Source: Bilabrum cf. latius (taxonomy: Eukaryota; Bigyra: Bicosoecida; Bigyra; Bicosoecida). From it: a stretch of 64,000 bases of DNA. The stretch is taken from assembly GCA_965178125.1 (NCBI GenBank), contig OZ237744.1, forward strand, positions 1,300,733-1,364,732, read 5' to 3'. The first letter of the stretch is position 1. Every line of letters starts with the position of its first letter. The position numbers and the translations under genes are program-made. This document shows positions 10,227 to 23,119 of the stretch, in pieces. The notes under the pieces are model-generated. The model was not told the origin of the DNA and ran no database searches. It saw only the letters and a program-made list of their open reading frames with translations.

Positions 10227-13200
10227 ATGAGCTACGTGAGGAGTTTTTCTTTACGTCCAGCCAAGGTATGGATCGGCCACCCAACGACCAAGTAGCCACT
10301 TTTCCCTATCTAAGCGCAGGGAGGATTCGGAGATCAGCATGATGATTCATATGATGATAGTTTTGGCCATTAGTATGGCGATACCTAGTCATCCAGGCTC
10401 GATGGATATCGGCCTGTTGAGTCCGAACCGTATGATGCCGCTTTCCATGAATCCCAAGGCGCATTGGCCGGCGGAAACATGTACGATTTCGATCTAAGCA
10501 CCAGCAGTAAGGGAAAAAAGAAATCTAAGAAGTCAAAAAAATCGAAGAAGCGCCGAAGTAGGCGGAGTTCTGCAGGAGATGGGGTGCAGCAGACTCGGGC
10601 AGCGATTGACGCCTGGCGCGAGCGACGTAGGAAACAGGAGGAGGAAGAAGCAGCAAAAGCTTCCGCCCCGAAATCTGACACACAAGCCACTGTATCAGAT
10701 AGCCAAGCTCCCAAACGTGCTGCAGGCGGTGATGAATTCCGCGGGCGAGCGCAGTCTGCCAGCGCCGCCCTGGACTCTGACTCGGACTCGCTGGACGGGC
10801 TGATCGACAGCGAGGACCTGGACGACTCGGGGGCGGCGCAGAAGCGCTTGCTGGAAGCTAGAGAGAATGCCCGCTCGAAGGCGCGGGCAGCGGTGGCCTC
10901 TCGCCATTCGCAGGCCTCGCGGTCTAGTTCTGTCTCGGGCGCCGGAGAGCGAGGCAGCGTGGCTGCGGTCACGGGAGTGGCTGCCAGCTTGGAAGGAGAG
11001 GGGGAGGGGGAAGGGGAGGGACAGGATACAGAGGGGGGGCGTGATGGAGAGGGTGGTTCCCTGGGAGCCCATGGGAGCATGGTCTCCGCTGACATCCATC
11101 GCGTGGACAGCGGGCCCAACGCGCCTCTTCGAAGGGCACCCAACTCTGAGGCTGAGGGCGGCGAGGGGGGAGATGAGGAGGAGGAAGACGTAACACAGAG
11201 ACAGGGTGCGGGCGGATTCCTCTCGAGACCCACAGCTGAGCCAGCGAAACCAGGGGATGATATCCACCTGGACGAGACCCCGCCTCCCGGGGGAGGCAGC
11301 AGAGGCGACCGGCCAGCACACTCGACTCAAATAAGAGCTGGTGCAGGCGCAGTCGCAGGCACCTCCTTGACTGGCCCTAAGTCGCCTTCAGCCCAAGCCA
11401 TGAGCAGTTTCGCTGCATTCAGAGACTTCTTGAAGGCCCCCGTGGCTGCACCGCAGGAGGTAGAGATTCCCGATGCAGAAGGTGGAGGCTCTCCTTCTCT
11501 CGAGGCTCCCGATGCAGCGGCTCAGACTGCAGGTGCTGGGGCCGGCGAGAGTGCATCGAGAGAAGGAGAGTACACAGATGTGGACAAGGCGGATGAAGAT
11601 GATCGCAGCGAGGCGATTGATGCGTCTTCTCTGCGGCAGTCAGATGACCTGCCCCCGCCGCCTCCCCCACCTGCGGACGAGCACGCCGGGAGTGTACCTG
11701 TCTCAGGTGCCGGTGCCGGTGCCGGTGCTGCTGCGGGCTCGTCTTCCTCTTCTGCAGCTACGAGCTCCCCTCTCCCCTCTACAGATGCTGTGAGTAAATC
11801 AGCGCAGCTGGAGGCAGATGCAGAACCCGGCCATGAGGCAGCCGGGGACTCCAGCTCGTCGGAAGCTCGACCGCACGCAGCAGCAAGCACCTCGTTCGGT
11901 GGGCAGCCATTGGACGTTCAATCGACGCAAGACGAGCAGCAGGAGGAGTACGACTCGTACTCAGAGCCATCGGGGGATGAGCACAGCAGCGAGCCGCAGG
12001 GGCCAAAGCCTGGCTCAGCAGGAATTCATGGTGTGGATACTCCCGACAGCAGCGAGCAGCCTCGAGGAGGCGGAGACCATGAGCCTGGCCTGCAGGCCGA
12101 TAGATCTCGTCCTGCGGCACCCAAGCAAGACGGCCCCCCGCCTGGGGCTGCCCACCTGCAGCCTCAGCCGCCCGCGCGCCCCAATCCTCATGTCGCAGAG
12201 GCACAGGCGGACACCAGCCCAGGCTCAGCTGCAAGTGACGAAGGCAGTCGAAGCGAGACCCAGGACCAGCCCACAGTGGCCGACTCCAAGACAGTGCTGA
12301 ACGAAGCAGCAGCTGAAAGGGGCCAACCCGGCCAGGATAGCCCTGTGGAGACGACCCCCCGAGGTGTGGATGAAGCACCATAGCATGCCACCAACGGCAG
12401 GGACAGGGACAGGGGCAGGGACAGGGACAGGGCCCCGTCGGCCCCCCAAGATGAAGACGACAGCTTCGTAGTGCGCGCCGCCACCGCTGCACTGGTCCGC
12501 TCCCTGCAAGCGGCCCAGCTCCTCTCCTCGTCCAGGGAGGGCAGCATGCTCGGGTCCAGCGCGGCTACCGCACGGGTGGCTCAGGACGAGGAGCCTCCTC
12601 CCCCGCCGCCTCCCCAGGATGGTGGTGGTGAGTCAATGGCGTGGGGATCAGCGCACAGCCGGTTTGGGCCTCAGGGCCAGAGCCAGAGCCGCCACGCGCA
12701 GCCGAGCCAGGGTCGAGCCCGGGGATCGAGACCCCCGCGGGTCCCCGTCACAGCACAAGCACGGTCCTCTGTGGAGATGACCAGGGCTCTGCTGAAGAGG
12801 CTCCAGCGGGCCGACGATGAAGCGGAGGCGCGCACGGCACCGCCGAGGGAAGCGAACGGACGCGCAGGCGGTGGCTCTAGCGGGGGTGAACATCGGCGTG
12901 CCACCCGTGGAGGGGCGGGGCACGCGCGAATGTCGCAGAAGTCGCTGCCGTCAAAGTCTCGAGTGCTTCGCGCGAGACGTCAAGGGGACCAGAGCCGTGC
13001 CAAGGGAGGGAAGATGAGGCCAGGCGCAGCAAGGGGCGCACGAAGCGCTGGCAAGGGCACAGGGACTCGCCTTAGTCTCACGGAGGAGGACCCTGATGTG
13101 GATGGGTTCGACAACAGCTCGTCACATGGCGGGGTCTCTGACGAGGACTGGGAGGGCCTGGTGCAAGCCAACTTGAGCCGAGTGAGCGAGGCAGAGACTG

Positions 13201-14760
13201 AGGCTGAGGAGGCGAGGGTGAGGGAGGGGCGCGAGCGGCTGAGGCGGCGCACGCTCGAGGCCAAGCTGCGCGGGGCCGAGTCCAGAGAGGACGTGCTGCG
13301 GCATCGGGTGGTCGAGCTGGAGTCCTCGCTGGCGGCGGGACTTACGGGCAGCGGGGGTCACAGCGGTGTCTCCGGCTTGGAGTCCATGCTGGATCAATCG
13401 GATGGAATTCGCGCTTTGGATCAGGCCCAGCGACAGCCTGCACCTGTTGCCCAGCAACAACCTGCATCCGCTGAGCAGCATCAACCGCGGTCGGCGCAAC
13501 AGCAAAGGCAGTCAATACCATCCGAGCCAGCTGCTGAAACCACGCGTCCAACGCCTCTGGACGCACGAGGCCTCGCCCGGCACTTGGCCCCGCTGGTACG
13601 CTCCGATGTGCAGCGCGCCCTCTCGGCCAGCGGGCAAGGTGCTTCCCCTGACCTGCACAGAGCCGGAGTACCCCTGGATCCATCGTCCCGCATGGCCTCT
13701 ATCCTGCGGCCCATGAGCGCCGTGCGGGCCCTCGAGGGGGAGCTGCACCTGCAGGCCACGCTCGTAAGGAGCATCGGACAGACATCCAGAGATGCATCCG
13801 GCGGGACGAAGCCAGGCGATCTAGATGCGGGTGAGCGCCGAGGGGGGGCCGCCACGGGCACGCAGCTGAGGTAGCGGCTGGCCGTAGACAAGGCCCACCG
13901 CGCCGAGGTGGACAAGTTGCAGGGCGAGGTGGAACAGCTCCGCAAGCAGCTGGAAGCGGAGCGGGCAATCCCGCGTGATGCCCGCGCCCACCCCGACAGC
14001 ACGGCTCCCAGGGGTGACGACTTGGCAGCGGCGGACGAAGAGCGCCGCGCCGCTCTGCGTCTGCCCCAGTCTGCTGACCGCGCCTCGCACCGTGGGCCCC
14101 AGGACGCGCTGGAGGAGCAGGCGGCCAGGGCGCCGCAGGGCTCTCTGCCCCGCAGGCTGCTCCTGCGGCTGCTACGTGAGAGAGAGGATGCCGCGGCGGC
14201 GGCAGCGGCAGCCGAGCGACGCATCGATTTCCTCGCGGAGCAGGAGCCCGAGCCGGGGACAGGGGCAGGTCGAGCTGAAAGCCGCCAGCAGCCCCCGCTG
14301 GGTGGTCCAGATGGAGCAGACGTGCCCGCAGCGTCTCATCGAAAACGGCTGCGTGCGGCAGACGAGGAGCTGAAGCAGCTGCGGGAGCAGGTAAGGCGGC
14401 TAGAGCGCGAGAGGCGCAAAGGGGAGGCCAGCGCCAGGACCCCCGGGCAGAAGCGAGAAGCGGCCCTGTCCAAGGCCCGGCGGGAGGCGGAGGCAGCGAG
14501 GGGCAAGGCGCGGGAGGCGGAGAAGAGAGCCAAGGAGGCAGAGGAGGAGGCTGAGCGGAGGGTGCGTGAAGCGAGGGCGCAGGCAGAGCGAGCGCGCGTG
14601 ACCCTCCGCAAGCGGGATAACGACTTGCGAGCCCGGCTAGCAGCAGCTGAGGCGAAGGAGGTTGAGGCCTTGGAGGCCAAAGAGGCGAAGGAGGCAGAGC
14701 TGGCCGAGGCGCAGGTGGCACTGCGAGAGTTGAAGCTGAAGCGGAGCCAGAGGGGCCGGC

Positions 14761-14794
<34 letters not shown>

Positions 14795-15689
14795 CCAGGA
14801 CCAGGAGCAAGGCGAGCAGGGGCAGGGCAGTGAAGTGCCTCTCCACAGCGCGGGCCATGATGAGGATAGCGAGGATAGCGAGGACGGTGGGGGCGATGTC
14901 GTTGGTGATGATGTCGCTGCCTCTACCGATCCTGCCGCTGTCCCAAGTTCAGCGGGCTCTGGACTGGACTCGACTCTGCACGAAGGAAAAGTGGGGGCAT
15001 CCAGTGGCAGCACCCACGCTTCTAAAGTGCAGAGTCACGAAGAGGCAGCAAGGGGCGAGGCTGCGCAGATCTAGGCTGCAGCCCCTCGAGACCGAGAGGG
15101 AGGGCGCATCCGCTCCCTCGAGGCTGTGGCAGCCCGCCTGGCGCAGGCCCTGGAGCAAGAGCGGCGCCGGGCCGAGCACTGGCGGGCCCGGAGCATGCAG
15201 CCCCCGCCCCCTGCCAGCGAGCGGGAGGCCGCGCTGCGGGCGCAGCTGGCTTCTCTAGGCGCGGCAGTGGGCGGGCTGGAGGCTCGGCTGTCAGAGAGAG
15301 AGGCGGCGCTTGCAAGGGCGGAGGGAGCCGCGAGGCAGCTGAGTCTGCTGGAGGCCAGCGCGGTGCAGGGGGAGAGGGAGAGGGAGAGGGGCAGTGCGCT
15401 AGGAGGGTATGGAGAGGAGTCGGGGCTGTCGCAATACTCGTGGGGTGGCCGGGGTGGGGACAAGGACACGGCGCGGGCACGGGGTCCCTCCGTCCGTCGG
15501 GATGGGGTGTTATCAGTGTCACCAGTGGAGAAGGTCCTGGAGAGTAGGACCGACGAGGTGCAGGCGCTGCGAGAGGCCCTGGAGCGGAAGGATGGCATGT
15601 TGAAGAGGCTCAAAGGGCAGGTGGAGCGCATGGGCTAGCGGCTGAGAGGCATCGCAGAGGCAGCGCGGCGTCAGACCAGCAGCCAGTGA
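10227..15689 (+). CDS. Giant low-complexity and coiled-coil protein, unknown
   Basis: Exon 1 is 10227-10265 (MSYVRSFSLRPAK), followed by a 54-nt intron (gtatgg...gcgcag) and then one exon, 10320-15689, giving 1,802 residues and a TGA stop. At least six in-frame TAG codons (near 10371, 10386, 12381, 13872, 15072, 15636) are read as Gln; with them one frame stays open for 5.4 kb. The order is an acidic start, a Lys/Ser-rich basic patch, a long Ser/Glu/Pro/Gly region with poly-Pro runs, then Arg/Glu/Ala heptad-like coiled coil with a poly-Gln tract at about 14762-14790. No enzymatic domain is seen. A structural or centrosome/cilium scaffold is possible but is only inference. The 3' end lies 49 bp before the MAEA-like gene. 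Confidence 0.75.
14762..14790 (+). repeat. CAG microsatellite encoding poly-Gln
   Basis: An uninterrupted run of CAG codons in the coiled-coil protein. Gln here is written with CAG while isolated Gln elsewhere in the same gene uses TAG. Confidence 0.85.
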
Positions 15690-15738
15690 GCCTGCACGGT
15701 AATACCGGAACAGAAAAATTTGGGCCGGACGTGTTGTG

Positions 15739-18171
15739 ATGACCAAGCAAATTTTCTTCGCTAAGTTTGCCCTGCAGGGCATGCAAAGCTTGCGTGTGCC
15801 GGCTCTATCTATAATGGGATAGCTGCGACTAGATCAGAAGGCCCTTGACAGAGAGATGCACGCTATTCTTGTCGCACTTGAGGACACTTCGAAAAGCGGC
15901 GCCGAACAGCAACTGCGCTCCTGCGCGGGCCGGATACGAAAACTAGCGGAAAGAATGGATATCAGCAGGCGTCACTCGGTTCAATTAGCAAGTTAGCTCA
16001 AACTCAGATTCGCAGCAGCCGAAATGGAAGTAGCCCCAGCAGAATTGGTGGCGGAATTCTTGTGTAGACACGGCGACAGCGATCTTGCTGAAGCCCTGCT
16101 GCTTCGAACGCCAGATTCAAATGGAATAATAACGGATCCAACAGCTGCTGCACAGTGCGCTGCCGATACATCGTCTAATGATCGTGGTGCGGAGGGCTTG
16201 AGTGACCACGCAACGCCTCTGCTTGATGATATCGGTCCGGCGACAGACGGCAAGAAAAGTGTAAAAGAATCATACGCCAAACTAAAAGCAAATACTGCAG
16301 CTGCAGCTGCTCTTTCGGCTTAGGATGGCACAAATTGCTGCTTTGCCCTGGCAGATTCGACGCCGAGCACCCGAGCATCGAGCGTATCCTCGACAGTATC
16401 TGCTGTGAATTCGCAGCCTGCTAGTCAACGCGCGGTAGATGTGCCCCGTGAAGCTCGAATTGCAACTACATCCGTGGATGTCACAATGTGGAGAGAGCCG
16501 AACGCCATCCGCGACGTGTTCTAGCGGCTTGCCGCGGGCCACCCCGCTTGCGAGAGTGATAAACCAGGGACCCAGCGTACACCCCCCTTGTCAGCGCGTG
16601 CCAGGTCGATGGAACGTACTCCGAGCAGCAAGGTATCACCTGCAAGCGACTACTTTTCACTCGGGCACACTGCAGTGGATGCTACCCTCAGTTGGTGTGC
16701 ACGCCACGCCAGCCGGCTGCGCAGAATTCGGGTGAGGTAGCAGCCATCCAGCGCCATCCAGCGCCCAGTCTCGGGGCAAACCAGCTCAATGCTGAACATT
16801 GGTGCCTCCGCCTATCCACCAGACTCCTTGCCTTTTTCTACCTAGGCTCACTGCCTCTCGTCCCCTCTCTTTTCTCGCGCGCAGTCTCCTCTCGAATTTG
16901 CTATGCTCGCCCAAAGGTTTCTGCTCCTGCACCAGCAAGGCAGGAACCAGGAGGCACTGCAGCTGGCCACGTCTATCCTGGCCAAGGTGGCTGCCCAGAC
17001 GCATCGCGACGAGGCCGGTATGCGGGCAAAAGCCAAGGGCACGGGGCAGGTGGGGACAGCCGCTGCCTCAACGTCCAGCAGCGGACAAGATGCGTCGCAA
17101 GCTGCTGCCAGTGCAGGGATGGGTATCGCGCAATAGCTTGCCTCTGCACTTGGCTTCACAACTGCGAGCACGGGGCAGCCACGCTAGTCCGCTGCAGGTG
17201 TGGACAACTCGAGTCCTGCTCCTGCCCCACCTGCAGAGCGGCCTGCCAAGGAGCGAGCCCCTCCACGCTCACCGCTGCTCGCTGGGGCGCCGCCCTAGCA
17301 TGGCGGCTCTACGCCTGCACCAGAACCAGAGATAACGCATACCAGGAGCCTGGCATCGTCGGCCTCTGCCTCGTGTGCAGGCACCGGAGGACCAGCCGAC
17401 GCGCGGCGTGCAGCCACCTCGGGGTCGCTGGGACAGGCAGTACTGGTAGCCAGTCTCGCGGGGCGGGTGGCAGATCCACTCGAAGTGGCACTGTTTGGTT
17501 CTCATGCAGATGCATCGCGGGCTGGCCAAGTGCTGCGTGAAGGTAGGCCCATGCGAAGTGCGCGTGGGGCCCCAGGAAACTCGAGTAGCTTCGTGCGAGC
17601 ACGCGGGCCTCTGCTCATGTCCCACCTTCAAAGGCTCATGGGTCTGCTTGCCTTCAGCACACCCATGCTTGCCTCTGATGCTATGCCGGACGCAGCCCAG
17701 CTGGTGGACCCTATGAGATGGCTTCTCCTGGACAAGCTACTCGAGCGGGAGGTGGCACTGGCTGCAGGCCTCGACAGCAGCTCCAGGCTGAGGCAGGCGG
17801 TGCACGCCGGTCTCATGGCGCTCAAGCCTCCAGTGGAGCCACGCACAGCGCAACGTGATGGACTCTCTGCACTGATGTCATCGGCGCCCCGCATCCAGCC
17901 AACACGATCCCAGCTGGTTTGCACAATAAGCCGAAAGCCGATCGGAGACGGGCCTGGGATGCAGCCCGGACCCGCTCTGATCCTGCCTTCCGGGGTTGTG
18001 GTCGCATCGTCTGCCATGGAGGGCATTCGTGTGGACGGGGGCGAGGGCGAGGGCGAGGGCGAGGGCGAGGGCGAGGGCGAGGGCGAGGGCGAGGACGATC
18101 CAACCGTCCGCTGCCCCACAACAGGTGCGACCTACCAGGCTTCCAAAGCTCGTAGGGTTTTTATCACTTGA
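15739..18171 (+). CDS. MAEA: MAEA/Gid9-like subunit of the CTLH E3 ubiquitin ligase
   Basis: Two exons: 15739-16731 and 16885-18171, with a 153-nt intron, giving 759 residues and a TGA stop. A start at the in-frame ATG 15781 is equally possible. The N-terminus (LRVPALSIMGQLRLDQKALDRE) follows the MAEA start. LVAEFLCRHGDSDLAEALL matches the LisH region, and LSWCARHASRLRR then SPLEFAMLAQRF match the CTLH region. The degenerate RING end reads LVCTISRKPIGDG, LILPSGVVVASSA and VRCPTTGATYQASKARRVFI. MAEA with RMND5 forms the catalytic RING pair of the CTLH (GID) ligase. Several TAG codons are read as Gln. The protein is nearly twice animal MAEA because of Ala/Ser/Pro-rich inserts and a GEGEGE run within the RING-like region. 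Confidence 0.83.
18041..18092 (+). repeat. GAGGGC hexanucleotide microsatellite
   Basis: Eight to nine copies of a six-base unit, coding for a Gly-Glu run inside the RING-like domain of the MAEA-like protein. It keeps frame because the unit is six bases. Confidence 0.9.
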
Positions 18172-18202
18172 TTTTAGCCGCATGAGATCCGTCTTTTGAG
18201 CA

Positions 18203-21200
18203 TCACAACATCTCCTGAGCTGGGTTGGCCCTGATCGCACCCCATAGCGCAGCATGTGGGTCCCCATACCGACACGCAGCCGATGCCGCTGCGGCAGCTG
18301 CCCTGGCCCCGGCTTGCTCCTCGGCAGAGTCACCATCTCCTTTTGCCCAATCGATGGAGATTGCATCACGAGCCCAACGTGGCACCGTATGAGCCCCAAC
18401 CACCCAAGTTGCTCTAAGGCACTCCGCGAGGTACCCTGCCAGCTCCAGCCTGCACTCTCGATCCGCCGATGGTGCCAGGGACAGAGCCAGCCGCAGCATC
18501 TTCACGTCATGCAATGCTAGCCCTACTCGTCCAATGGCAATTGCAGCTGCCCGCCGCTCTTGCTCCTCGCTTGGGATTCCAACGGCAACGCACCACCCGA
18601 GTAGCCGCACTGCATCAAGCGCGAAGTCCAAGCCCACTAGCCCGCCAGCCATGGACGCCCCCCGTGAACTTCCGCTCAAGTCCCGGAGCAAGCCCTGGGG
18701 CAGCCATTGTTTGGCACCCCTTTCCCCGTGGTGTCTACAGTGTCCTGCCAGACTCACCCCAGATACGACGCTGAGGCTGGACTGCCGGACCCTGCCGATC
18801 CAGGAGGAGCCCAACAACTGCGCTGGATCGGCTGTGAACGTTCCCAAGCAATCGTCGTCTCCACTACCGATGAGCACGCATGTCTTGCCCTTGCTTGTAT
18901 TTTGACCGTTCGAGGCGGACCCTACTACAGCGGTAGCAAGTTTGGGCGGGTCTATGGCAAATGCACTCAGCTGCCCGTCTGGTCCACTTTCGCCAGTTTC
19001 TTCATGCATACCGTCGGCCTGCACTAGCAGATGATGCGAGCTGCTCAGACGTTCTCGCCCATTCTGACCTCTGCCAGCCTCACTGCCGCGTACATTGTAT
19101 CCCGCAGTACGGAACACCTGCAGAATGGCAGGGTGCTGCTGAGAAACGAGACCTCCACCGCTTCTGCAAGACTCGAGCGCGTCTGTTTTGACTCCTGACG
19201 ATCTATTCCGCTGTCGCCGTGTCAAGCCCGCCGTTCTCTGTTCCGTGACCATCTGTGACCCAGTACCGAGCGCCTGATTCCACTCCTGCATGCCGGCATC
19301 AGCGGCAGCGTACAGCGCAGCGAACTCGGAGTCCACCAACACGCGGGACAGCCGCTCCAGGGAGACACGAGCCGCAAGCCCGCCCAACAGTGGCCATGCA
19401 GCGGCCCTTCCGACCACATCCCCCTCTGCCAAATCGTGCACCATTGACAACCAGGCGTGCGCGGCCGAACCGATGGCTCCGGTCGCCACGAGCTCTTCGA
19501 TTCGATACATTTGTCTCCGTGCTATCGATGTGCTTCTCCTGGCAGCACTGATCGACCGCGAGACACTTTTAGTGCTGCTGTTCGGGGCAACAGTAGCAGG
19601 ATTTCTGCCCGCAGCACCATCTTTACCGAGCCATGTCTGTAGGTCCAGCACCCATCGTGAGTCGTTGCCATCACTGCCACTGGTGTAGGCCTGCACTATG
19701 GGTGTGATCGCCCTGAGCGCTCTGATCGCCAACACGCGCGATCCCGCGTCCAAGCTCACCCCTGAGGCATAGATGGCCGGCCACCGCTAACCAAGTGCAT
19801 CCAATGCGCGGAATACCGCTTGTAGGCCAGCCTTGCGTGCACCAGCAGAGGAGCGAAGTTGCCAAGCGGCGATCGACGCGAGGTCGTGCGCAAGCACGTC
19901 CCCATCAGCCTCACCTCTGCACCACAAACTGTCGCTCGAGTCCAAGAGCGGGCTATGCCAGACCCAATGCGGGATCCCAAGCTCACGGGTTGGCTACTGA
20001 GTCTAGTTGATCGGTGCAGAGCTGGACAGAGCTACATATCGCAACATTCTTGGCCGACTCCTAGACGCTGCTAGCTCCCACACTTCATCTGGACCGCTAC
20101 TCACAGCCGAGTACGCCTCCTCGGTATCCGGAGAAAGTAGCGCACCCTCACGAACAATTTCCACCTCCTCCTACGGCCTGCACGCCGCCAAGCGCTGCCT
20201 GATGCCATCAGCTGCAGGCCCCCCTCCGAGCGATGCGACGAGGGCGTCCACCTCTACGAGCCCTGGGTGCGGCCGTACCAGTCGCTCCAAGTCCCACACA
20301 CGAGCTACAGCTTCTCGGAGTCTGAACATTCCGAGCAAATGCAGCAGAAACGCAGACAGGCCCGCCCCTACGCTGCGCGTGGCTACTGTGTCGCTGCGGC
20401 TGCCCTCGCTTCGCACAATGGACTCGTTCGCAGCGTGGATCGCACCGTGCAGCGAGACTGCCACGCGAAGTCCAGCACGTGCGCAGACATCAAGCTCTTG
20501 CCCAGCTGCACGGAGGCTCCTGTTCCTGGCACCACCAGTCGATAGGCGGTGCCTGGCTTCTGCGAGTCCGCGCGCCATCCGAAGAATGCCTTCGATCCAC
20601 ACTTCCGCCGCCCTGGCAGTTATGAAACTATGTGTGCTTGCTAATGCAGGTATTATTTTCGATTGATTGGCGTCATTGGCGACCACTGGATCTGTCATGG
20701 TCTGCAACTTGCCGATGCTGCTGATGGCGCTTTCCATCACGTCCCTACTGGCTTGCACCAACCGCGCGACAGCGGCAGTCTGCCGGTCGCCCTGCTGGGC
20801 TGCGCATCGACTGGCCATGTCAACGGCGGCATGAATGCGAGTCAAGTGACACTGCGCACACCCCATTGCGGCCTGTGCCATTGCCGCGTCGATTTCTGCC
20901 ATGGACGTGCCGCGGGGACGCAAGCTGCACGCGCACTCGCTTGCTGCACCCAGTCGTTGTCGACGCATGCCGGTATACCCGCGATTTACGATGCTGTAAT
21001 TATGTGCTTCAACTTCGCTGCTGCCCTCCAATCCAGCCACATCCTCCCGCTCGTCTAATGGGTGCAGTCCCGAGTCTTGGCAGAATACAGCAAGGCCTGC
21101 ACCAATGCGGCCAGCACTGCTATCACTTCGCAGCGGAACATCCACTCGAATAAGTGGGACCTAGAACGATGAATATGATGGTGTACCCTCCTTTGCGGAG

Positions 21201-21478
21201 TGAGTGTCAGGACTGCCTGTGCATGCACTGATATTGGATCGAATACCATCCAGCACGGCACCTGCTCCCGCCTGCGTCGTTGAGCCCAGCACATCCCTGA
21301 CAGCAGATGCCAAGAGGTCAGCCCGATTTAATCTGAAAAACTGCAGCAATAACGCAGGTTGAGGTAAATCTCCCGTATGCGCGCCATCTACGAGTGCCGC
21401 AGCTTGCCATGTTGGGGAAGACTTCATAAGTATCTCCCTGTCCCCGTCGTCATCCAGTGAACTCCGGTGATGATTCAT
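18203..21478 (-). CDS. Large helical protein of unknown function
   Basis: A single exon of 1,091 residues from ATG 21478 to TGA 18203-18205. It stays open only if TAG is Gln: TAGs at 21161-21163 and 20171-20173 and several near 19790-20020 interrupt it otherwise. It is rich in Ala, Arg, Ser and Leu, with helical stretches such as LPQPALLLQFFRLNRADLLAS near the start and LLGWCVAVGIPSEEQERRAA near the end. The alpha-helical character resembles vesicle-tethering or scaffold proteins in general, but I recognise no family. The 3' end converges on the MAEA-like gene, 31 bp away. Confidence 0.65.
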
Positions 21479-21806
21479 CGTATACTACCATCCATGCTGT
21501 GTGATAAGCTCACGCGCCTTCGGCACGGAGGTTGGACTCGCGGACAACCAACATCGGTGGACTGAGGTGTCCCTTGACATCCGTCGCATGTTTGAAGCTA
21601 TCCGTAGCCTCCAATTCTCCGAAAATCGCATGGGCCTACAAGTGACTTTGAACATTGAGTCAGCGTAGTGCTTTGCATTCGATATACATCTTTAAACGAT
21701 GCAAGTGCCAAACAATCAAAAGGATGGGGATTGCGTGTTTGATTCCGGACACTGTGGCACTCCCGTTTGGCAGCCTTGCTTGTCCGTTCGTTTGGACAGG
21801 AAATCT
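21479..21806. other. Intergenic, no gene seen
   Basis: 328 bp between two same-strand genes. It should hold the 3' region of the glycosyltransferase-like gene and the promoter of the helical-protein gene. No repeat, RNA gene or convincing open frame was seen. Confidence 0.6.
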
Positions 21807-22979
21807 TCATTGATCGATCTCAACATGTTTAAAAATTCCTTGGTAGGAGCTGCAGATCGAGGCTGCCGGGTGCCACTCGAGCCAGTCCAGCATGACCTTG
21901 AACTCAAGCAGACGGTTATCTGTGAGGCACTCCTCTGAAAGTGCGATGGGCCGAAGCCGTCGGTCGAACCACTCCCTTCGAAACAGCACAGGGTTGTTGC
22001 TCCAATTTGACTCCGCACTGGAGTAGCACAACGAGCGCACGCCGAGGGCGGCGTCCCCACGCCCGTCGTTGGCGCACTGCACCACCCTTCCCTCCGAGTT
22101 GGCGACAACGCTGTCGTCACAGTACACACGTAGCCAGTTCATGTGATCCGCAAAGCTACCTGCCGTCTTCCAGTAAGACTGAAAAGGGCAGTTCGGCTTC
22201 GCACCCGGGGGTGTCGGCGCGCAGCAGTCGGGCATGCCCTCTGCTGGGAAATCCGTGTGGCCCCTCAAGCGGTAGACATCCACACCCCGAGCCATGTGTT
22301 GCACCGCCGCCCAAAGTTCCCTGATCGTCCGCTCACGAGACGCTGTGAGCTCGAAATCTTTCTCCATGAAGAGGATGATGTCAGCGCTCGAGTTCCCGAC
22401 CAGGTACGCAATGCCCCCGGCCGCCAGCACGTTTCCCCCGCGCTCTGAGGTCTCGTATATGTCCATACCAAACTCTTTTCCCAGGGATCTGTCTTCCTAT
22501 GTGGGTGAGTTGATAAACAACATTGACTCGTCCACTAAATCGAGGAGCCCGTTTCGCCTCCAGCTCTGCAGCGAGTGCTGCAACGATAACGGTGCCTTGT
22601 ATGTGATGGCAGCAAGCGCAATCGTTATGTCGGCAGGGTCAACTCCATTGTCTTCGCCGCAGTAAGGGTGTTTCGCAAAATCTAATCTCTCCTGCTTCAG
22701 CGCCGGAGGGAGTGCCTGAAATAGCTTTGACTTCGAGCTTACACGAAGACCCGCCCGATTCCTCTATCGCTCATTGGCAACTAAACCGCCAAGCAACCAT
22801 TCATCTTCGGTGCTTTTGTTGGAGGCCTCCTGTTGGTCTCCAATGGGTGTCGCAATTAAGAAGACAAGTGCAACGAGCAACGCACAGCCTACGCAGCCAA
22901 TCTTGGACCGGCTCAAAGTGAAGGAAAATGATATTGGCTCCGAAAACCATTCATAGCTTGACTAGTGTCTTCTCTTCAT
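21807..22979 (-). CDS. Type II membrane glycosyltransferase-like protein
   Basis: A single exon of 390 residues, ATG 22979 to TGA 21807-21809, with three TAG codons read as Gln. The N-terminal tail is basic (MKRRHQSSYEW) and is followed by a hydrophobic anchor (IGCVGCALLVALVFLIATPIG), giving a short cytosolic end and a lumenal catalytic domain. The lumenal part has DITIALAAITYKAPLSLQHSL and SADIILFMEKDFEL; the acidic ME-D/E pattern after a hydrophobic strand resembles the metal/nucleotide-sugar site of Golgi glycosyltransferases. There are several cysteines (YCGED, MPDCCAP, RVYCDD) that could form lumenal disulfides. The exact family and substrate are not recognisable by eye. Confidence 0.65.
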
Positions 22980-23119
22980 GCGCCTCTTGATTGCGGAAGC
23001 ACATTTCGGTTGCTTGTGTGCCGCCGGCTCCGAATCTCGGATCCACGCTCATCATCATTGAGACTGGTCACGTTTCTGGTGAGAGTATTTGGCTTCATGT
23101 ACAGCCGGGATCCAATCAA

